Positions 60,421 to 64,000 of a stretch of DNA of 64,000 nt are shown piece by piece; within the stretch, counting starts at the first letter, position 1, and every line of letters begins with the position of its first letter. This DNA is from Cryptomeria japonica (taxonomy: Eukaryota > Streptophyta > Pinopsida > Cupressales > Cupressaceae): contig NC_081406.1 in NCBI RefSeq assembly GCF_030272615.1, positions 143,957,041-144,021,040 on the forward strand, given 5' to 3'. The notes beneath the pieces were generated by a model. It made no database searches and was not told the origin of the DNA. It saw only the letters and a list, made by a program, of their open reading frames with translations. The position numbers and the translations under genes are program-made.

Positions 60421-61067
60421 CAATTGTGGTATAGGGCCACCTCAAACTTAATATCTCACTTCTATATGAATTCTCAGAATCAAGATACATAAAATGCATG
60501 GTGTTGATAAACTTACAGATAAAATGCAAAATGTGGCATACAACTATGAAATGCAAAAGGTGGCATGGTTGGGTGAAGCAAGGAATGCAACTAAACCAAT
60601 TGAACGGAGAAGCCTTGCAGGCTCTTGTAAATGATAAAAGGTAATTGAGTAGATAATTAGATTCCAAATATGTCAAATTCTGTATTTTAATTTGTATTAT
60701 TCATAATGATTTCAAAACTGAGATTATAGAATTAAAATTATCAGAGAAGAATGAACATGGATCAAGGCAAAATATTGCCAAAATCCATGTCTATTATGAA
60801 TCATTTGTTTAAAATTCGCTAAGCACAAAAGATGCAACTTTATGTTGAAAACTTCATTAGAAAGGGTTATAGTTTCTTTACATGAATGAATGAATGAACA
60901 AAATGTATACATCGCACAAATATTGGAAAAGAATGGCTCTCCACTGCACTCATCTATAAAACAATATAGCAAGTTCCAACAACCACTGTCAGAGATTGAA
61001 AGGATGGTCACTGGCTAATGTTGTCTTTGTTTGTTGAAGAAAACACATATAACAAAAGATGCATACG

Positions 61068-64000
61068 CTACAAAAGGAAATCTGGAATGATTGCTGTTTG
61101 GGGAGCCACTTGCAGAGGACTCTCTGCTCTTTGTCGACTTCGATGCTTAGTATGAGGATTATTTTCCTTTTTAGAATGTCTCTGATGCCTTCCCTTATGT
61201 CCATCCCTTTCCTCAGAATCTGAAACAGGATCTTTATATGCTTTCTTACCATGCCTTGAATGTTTGTGCCTGCTAGTACTCTGCCTCTCAGTTTTCTGTT
61301 CTTCCACACAATCCATACTCCCCTTTGAAACATCAACAAAATTATCATTAAATTTTACCCCTTTGTTGTCCTCTCTTCTGGATGAAGATTCAGACCGCCG
61401 TCCTGATCGATGACGATGTCCGACAGATGATGTTTTCAAAAGATTTTCCTGATCTCTGCTATCAGATCTTACTAAATGCTTATTTTTATCCCCGGTAAGA
61501 ACATCTTTGATAGCATTTGAAATAAAATCATCTTTCAAATCCTTCACCTGCTTGTTAGCTAAAACTGGCATATCATCTCCCTCCTCCAATCTAACCACTA
61601 CAGGTCGTACTTTTGTCCTTGTCTGCTGTGGCTTTGTGGAGAGAAAAGACTGCTCAGCAAGCTTCAAAATATCTTTACTGACATCCAAAGATGTGGGAGG
61701 TACATCATTCTGCAATGTGTGAGGTGGTGGATAATCATCAGTTTTGGCTTCAACTTTTCCTGTAGGTAGATAGAATGCACCATGTCGCTGGCGATGTTGG
61801 GCCAACAATGATGTCGACTCCCCAATTGGTGGTGCCTCTCCCTTGGAGCACTGACTAAACAGAGAAGTATCATCCCACTCTCTGTGCTTATGAATAGACG
61901 ACTCACCTCCTTCATCAAATATAAACTGCTCATCACCAAGAATTTTAACCAAGTCATCAAGGTTCTCCTTTAGAGTAATACCATCTGGTACCGGTACTCT
62001 TCCTTGAGCCTGTACTGAAATTGGCTTAAGCTCTTCTGCAAAAATATCATGCATGCATCCTATAATTTCAATAGCCTTGTTGCCTTGGCTTACCACTATA
62101 TGTTCAATTTGTAGAGAATTTTGCTTTTCAACCAAACATCCTAGAATATCTTCTAGTGCTTTCAAAAGGCCAAGTAAATTACGTGCTCTCTCCTGTACTT
62201 CCACATCTCTACTTTCTAAAAGAGGGCTGACATTTAGTTTGATGAGCTCAACTAAACGGTCAAAGGCAGCTTGTGTAACATGCTCTTTTCCTGAATTTTC
62301 GGGTATGCCTGCTTGATCTTCTGTTAAGATGGTACTTTCACTGTCTGCACCCATAAATACATCTGCTGGGGCTACACTTGACCTTGGATCGAAATCTTCT
62401 TCATCTCCAACATCTACCAAGCTTCTCCTTATTTCAATTTCCTTGCTTGCTGGTCTGCCTCTTTGAGGCCCACCACTTGAAGCCTCTAAGTTTAGCTTCA
62501 CACACCCAATCTCAATTTCTCTCTTCAAGCTTGATAAGCCAGACATTGCCGGTTTCAAAGTTTTGTTACATTTTGCATCTACAGCTCCAATCGAAGGCTC
62601 AATCACTGAAGAAAGAAATTGAGCTTCCTGTGGCACCCCAGAGTTTCTCAGAGAGGACTCAGAGACAAAAGCCTTGCTTCTCTTAAGATGATTGTAGCAG
62701 TAGAAAACAAAGACTTTGAGTACAGACTGGAGATAAACAGACCTCACAGCTGGTGGCAAAAGATTTGTTCGAGGCTGTAGTAGAGCTTCAATAATTTCGA
62801 AAGGATCTTGTTTGTGTTCAACATATTCCCCAGCGATCCATGCAGCAGCAGACAGTACTCTGTGAAGGAACGGAAACTCAAGCAGAGCAGGATCGATAAG
62901 TAGCTTGCGAGCTACATGTAAAAGCTCTGCCCTGACATCCTTCACCCTCATCCCAATATCTATAAGTTGTTTTTCCACTTCATTACCATGTTTACAATGA
63001 GGAATCCTTGCTATATCACCTAGAACCGTAACATACCAACCAAAATCAACAACCAACTCATACAAGTTCCTGCTGCAAGTGGAAAGAATAGCACCTAGGA
63101 TCTCATTACAAAATTCACCATCTGATATAAAAGCATAATGCGTCAAGACACCTATCGTCTCCACAAGATTGTTCTCAGTTATCATCCCAACAACAAGGCG
63201 CAGAGATGCCAATTGGATGCTAAGATCTGCATCACTCAGAGCTTTTACAATTACTTCCTTATTCTCGGACACTGCCCATATGTGTCTAGGCATAAGACTA
63301 CCGAGGGCTTGCAATCCAAGATATTTAAGATTGGGATCATCTTCCTGCATCAAATCCTTCAGCTTCTCCATTGCCAGTTTGACTGCCCCACTGTGATCAG
63401 TCAAGCCCAAAATCACAGTCCTTATACACTCAAACAGAAGCGATTTTGCCACCGTTTTATGCATATGCTCACAGAGAGGCTCTACAATCTTCTTTGCAAG
63501 CCTGGGCTCCAAAGGTGCCAGGACCCCAAACACCTTAACAACTTTAATAAGCATCCAATTGTTCGTAGAATCCACCAAAATCCTATAAAACTCAGGTGCC
63601 AAGGGCAAATAAGCTTTTGGCTCCTTCATGGTTAATTCACAAAGCACACTAACTGCAGTACAAGAAACATGGTGATCTGAGCTTTCCATATTTTCCACCA
63701 ATCTCTTAAAAGCAACCCTAACAGCATCTGGGTACTTGCTAAAAACCCTCAAAAGCACTAAATTGGCCTTCTTTTTAACATAGTGCTTACTGCTCCCGAG
63801 AAGCGTAAAAATTTCAGGGGTTAAATCTCTGGCAAGATCAGGGGTTGCAATCCTTGATAAGCATTCAAGGGCAAGGCCTGCTTCATACTCATTAATGCTC
63901 GTTAAATCCTTTCTTAACTGATTGGTTATAAGTAATAGCACCTCAGTGTCCTCCTTAAAGCTCTGGGATGCTGCTAAATACCCTATTTTTTTATGACAGA
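61068..64000 (-). CDS. AP3D: AP-3 complex subunit delta (delta-adaptin), 5' end outside the window
   Basis: A large subunit of the AP-3 adaptor complex, which sorts cargo from Golgi or endosome to the vacuole. The frame is open from the window edge: the codons before 63941 read KKIGYLAASQSF and continue into LLLITNQLRKDL, so the GTG at 63941 is an internal Val, not a start. About 90 N-terminal residues are missing. The visible 976 codons start in the Adaptin_N HEAT-repeat trunk (LALECLSRI, LTPEIFTLLGSSKHYVKKKA, PHCKHGNEVEKQLIDIGMRV and AAAWIAGEYVEHKQDPFE), to about residue 440. Then come a variable hinge, VQERARNLLGLL, SLLAQHRQRHGAFYL and a Lys/Arg/His-rich tail. The protein ends in IIPDFLL, as I recall for plant delta-adaptins, so the 3' end is complete. 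No intron interrupts the visible 2.9 kb. Confidence 0.96.
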   Translation of the reverse strand, partial: CHKKIGYLAASQSFKEDTEVLLLITNQLRKDLTSINEYEAGLALECLSRIATPDLARDLTPEIFTLLGSSKHYVKKKANLVLLRVFSKYPDAVRVAFKRLVENMESSDHHVSCTAVSVLCELTMKEPKAYLPLAPEFYRILVDSTNNWMLIKVVKVFGVLAPLEPRLAKKIVEPLCEHMHKTVAKSLLFECIRTVILGLTDHSGAVKLAMEKLKDLMQEDDPNLKYLGLQALGSLMPRHIWAVSENKEVIVKALSDADLSIQLASLRLVVGMITENNLVETIGVLTHYAFISDGEFCNEILGAILSTCSRNLYELVVDFGWYVTVLGDIARIPHCKHGNEVEKQLIDIGMRVKDVRAELLHVARKLLIDPALLEFPFLHRVLSAAAWIAGEYVEHKQDPFEIIEALLQPRTNLLPPAVRSVYLQSVLKVFVFYCYNHLKRSKAFVSESSLRNSGVPQEAQFLSSVIEPSIGAVDAKCNKTLKPAMSGLSSLKREIEIGCVKLNLEASSGGPQRGRPASKEIEIRRSLVDVGDEEDFDPRSSVAPADVFMGADSESTILTEDQAGIPENSGKEHVTQAAFDRLVELIKLNVSPLLESRDVEVQERARNLLGLLKALEDILGCLVEKQNSLQIEHIVVSQGNKAIEIIGCMHDIFAEELKPISVQAQGRVPVPDGITLKENLDDLVKILGDEQFIFDEGGESSIHKHREWDDTSLFSQCSKGEAPPIGESTSLLAQHRQRHGAFYLPTGKVEAKTDDYPPPHTLQNDVPPTSLDVSKDILKLAEQSFLSTKPQQTRTKVRPVVVRLEEGDDMPVLANKQVKDLKDDFISNAIKDVLTGDKNKHLVRSDSRDQENLLKTSSVGHRHRSGRRSESSSRREDNKGVKFNDNFVDVSKGSMDCVEEQKTERQSTSRHKHSRHGKKAYKDPVSDSEERDGHKGRHQRHSKKENNPHTKHRSRQRAESPLQVAPQTAIIPDFLL

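Larger units (their letters stand above)
59674..61067. other. 3' flank of the AP-3 delta gene
   Basis: No gene is seen. The part next to 61068 should hold the 3' UTR of the AP-3 gene. A long inverted repeat (59905-60054) and a dispersed repeat (60275-60420) are listed separately. Confidence 0.5.

Noticed and set aside
63939-63941. GTG at this site as the AP-3 delta start
   Set aside because: The frame is open and conserved upstream to the window edge (KKIGYLAASQSF), so the true start is outside.

Overview
The window reads as a retrotransposon-rich stretch of a large plant nuclear genome with a single recognisable host gene. The plant assignment rests on a plant-type AP-3 delta adaptin, chromodomain Ty3 (chromovirus) elements, a Ty1-copia element, a plant-type LINE remnant and a hAT/Mutator-like element, all strongly decayed and nested. 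A gymnosperm, probably a conifer, is my inference from the age and nesting of the elements; the sequence does not prove it.

Layout by coordinate. Positions 1-1817 hold the 5' part of a giant LTR (E, minus). It interrupts the gag of a minus-strand chromovirus (G: gag 1818-2829, PBS 2933-2945, LTR 2947-2965 plus 9312-10595). The LTR of G is itself split by element A (2966-9311). Element B (about 11400-16895, plus) follows, then an unassigned stretch with one unknown ORF. LTR H (18645-20920) comes next, then LTR I (20934-32938). I contains a whole chromovirus F (23489-32110). The PBS, gag piece and LTR of a minus-strand element J lie at 32944-33960. Element C (35429-41955) and element D (43726-48185) sit in other LTR-like sequence. 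A GC-rich hAT/Mutator-like insert (48206-49131), a chromovirus tail and a LINE fragment lie before a Ty1-copia element (52368-59673), which carries a 1373-bp solo LTR inside its polymerase frame. The AP-3 delta adaptin gene (61068 to beyond 64000, minus) closes the window.

The main discovery candidate is the family A-E (with H and I as possible relatives). A, C and D are single units starting TGTTG (TATTG in C) and ending CAACA (CCAACA in C), flanked by perfect 5-bp target duplications (TGGTT, GGACA, GCACC). They look like solo LTRs of 4.5-6.5 kb. Each has two small hairpins at its 5' tip whose stems differ in sequence but keep pairing, then a tandem array private to that copy (strongly palindromic in A and D). 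A, B and C then carry one reading frame of about 1080-1210 codons. All have a TATA-like box about 0.75-0.87 kb from the 3' end. The ORF therefore lies in U3, a position recalling the accessory gene in the U3 of mouse mammary tumour virus. Copy B has a GT...AG intron of 421 bp just before the ORF start that copy A lacks, as if A descends from a spliced RNA. The three ORFs match end to end, and nearly all their breaks are single nonsense changes. I do not recognise the protein.

None of the mobile elements looks able to move now: both polymerase-bearing elements have lost the first aspartate of the reverse transcriptase catalytic pair. The AP-3 gene appears intact over the part visible.
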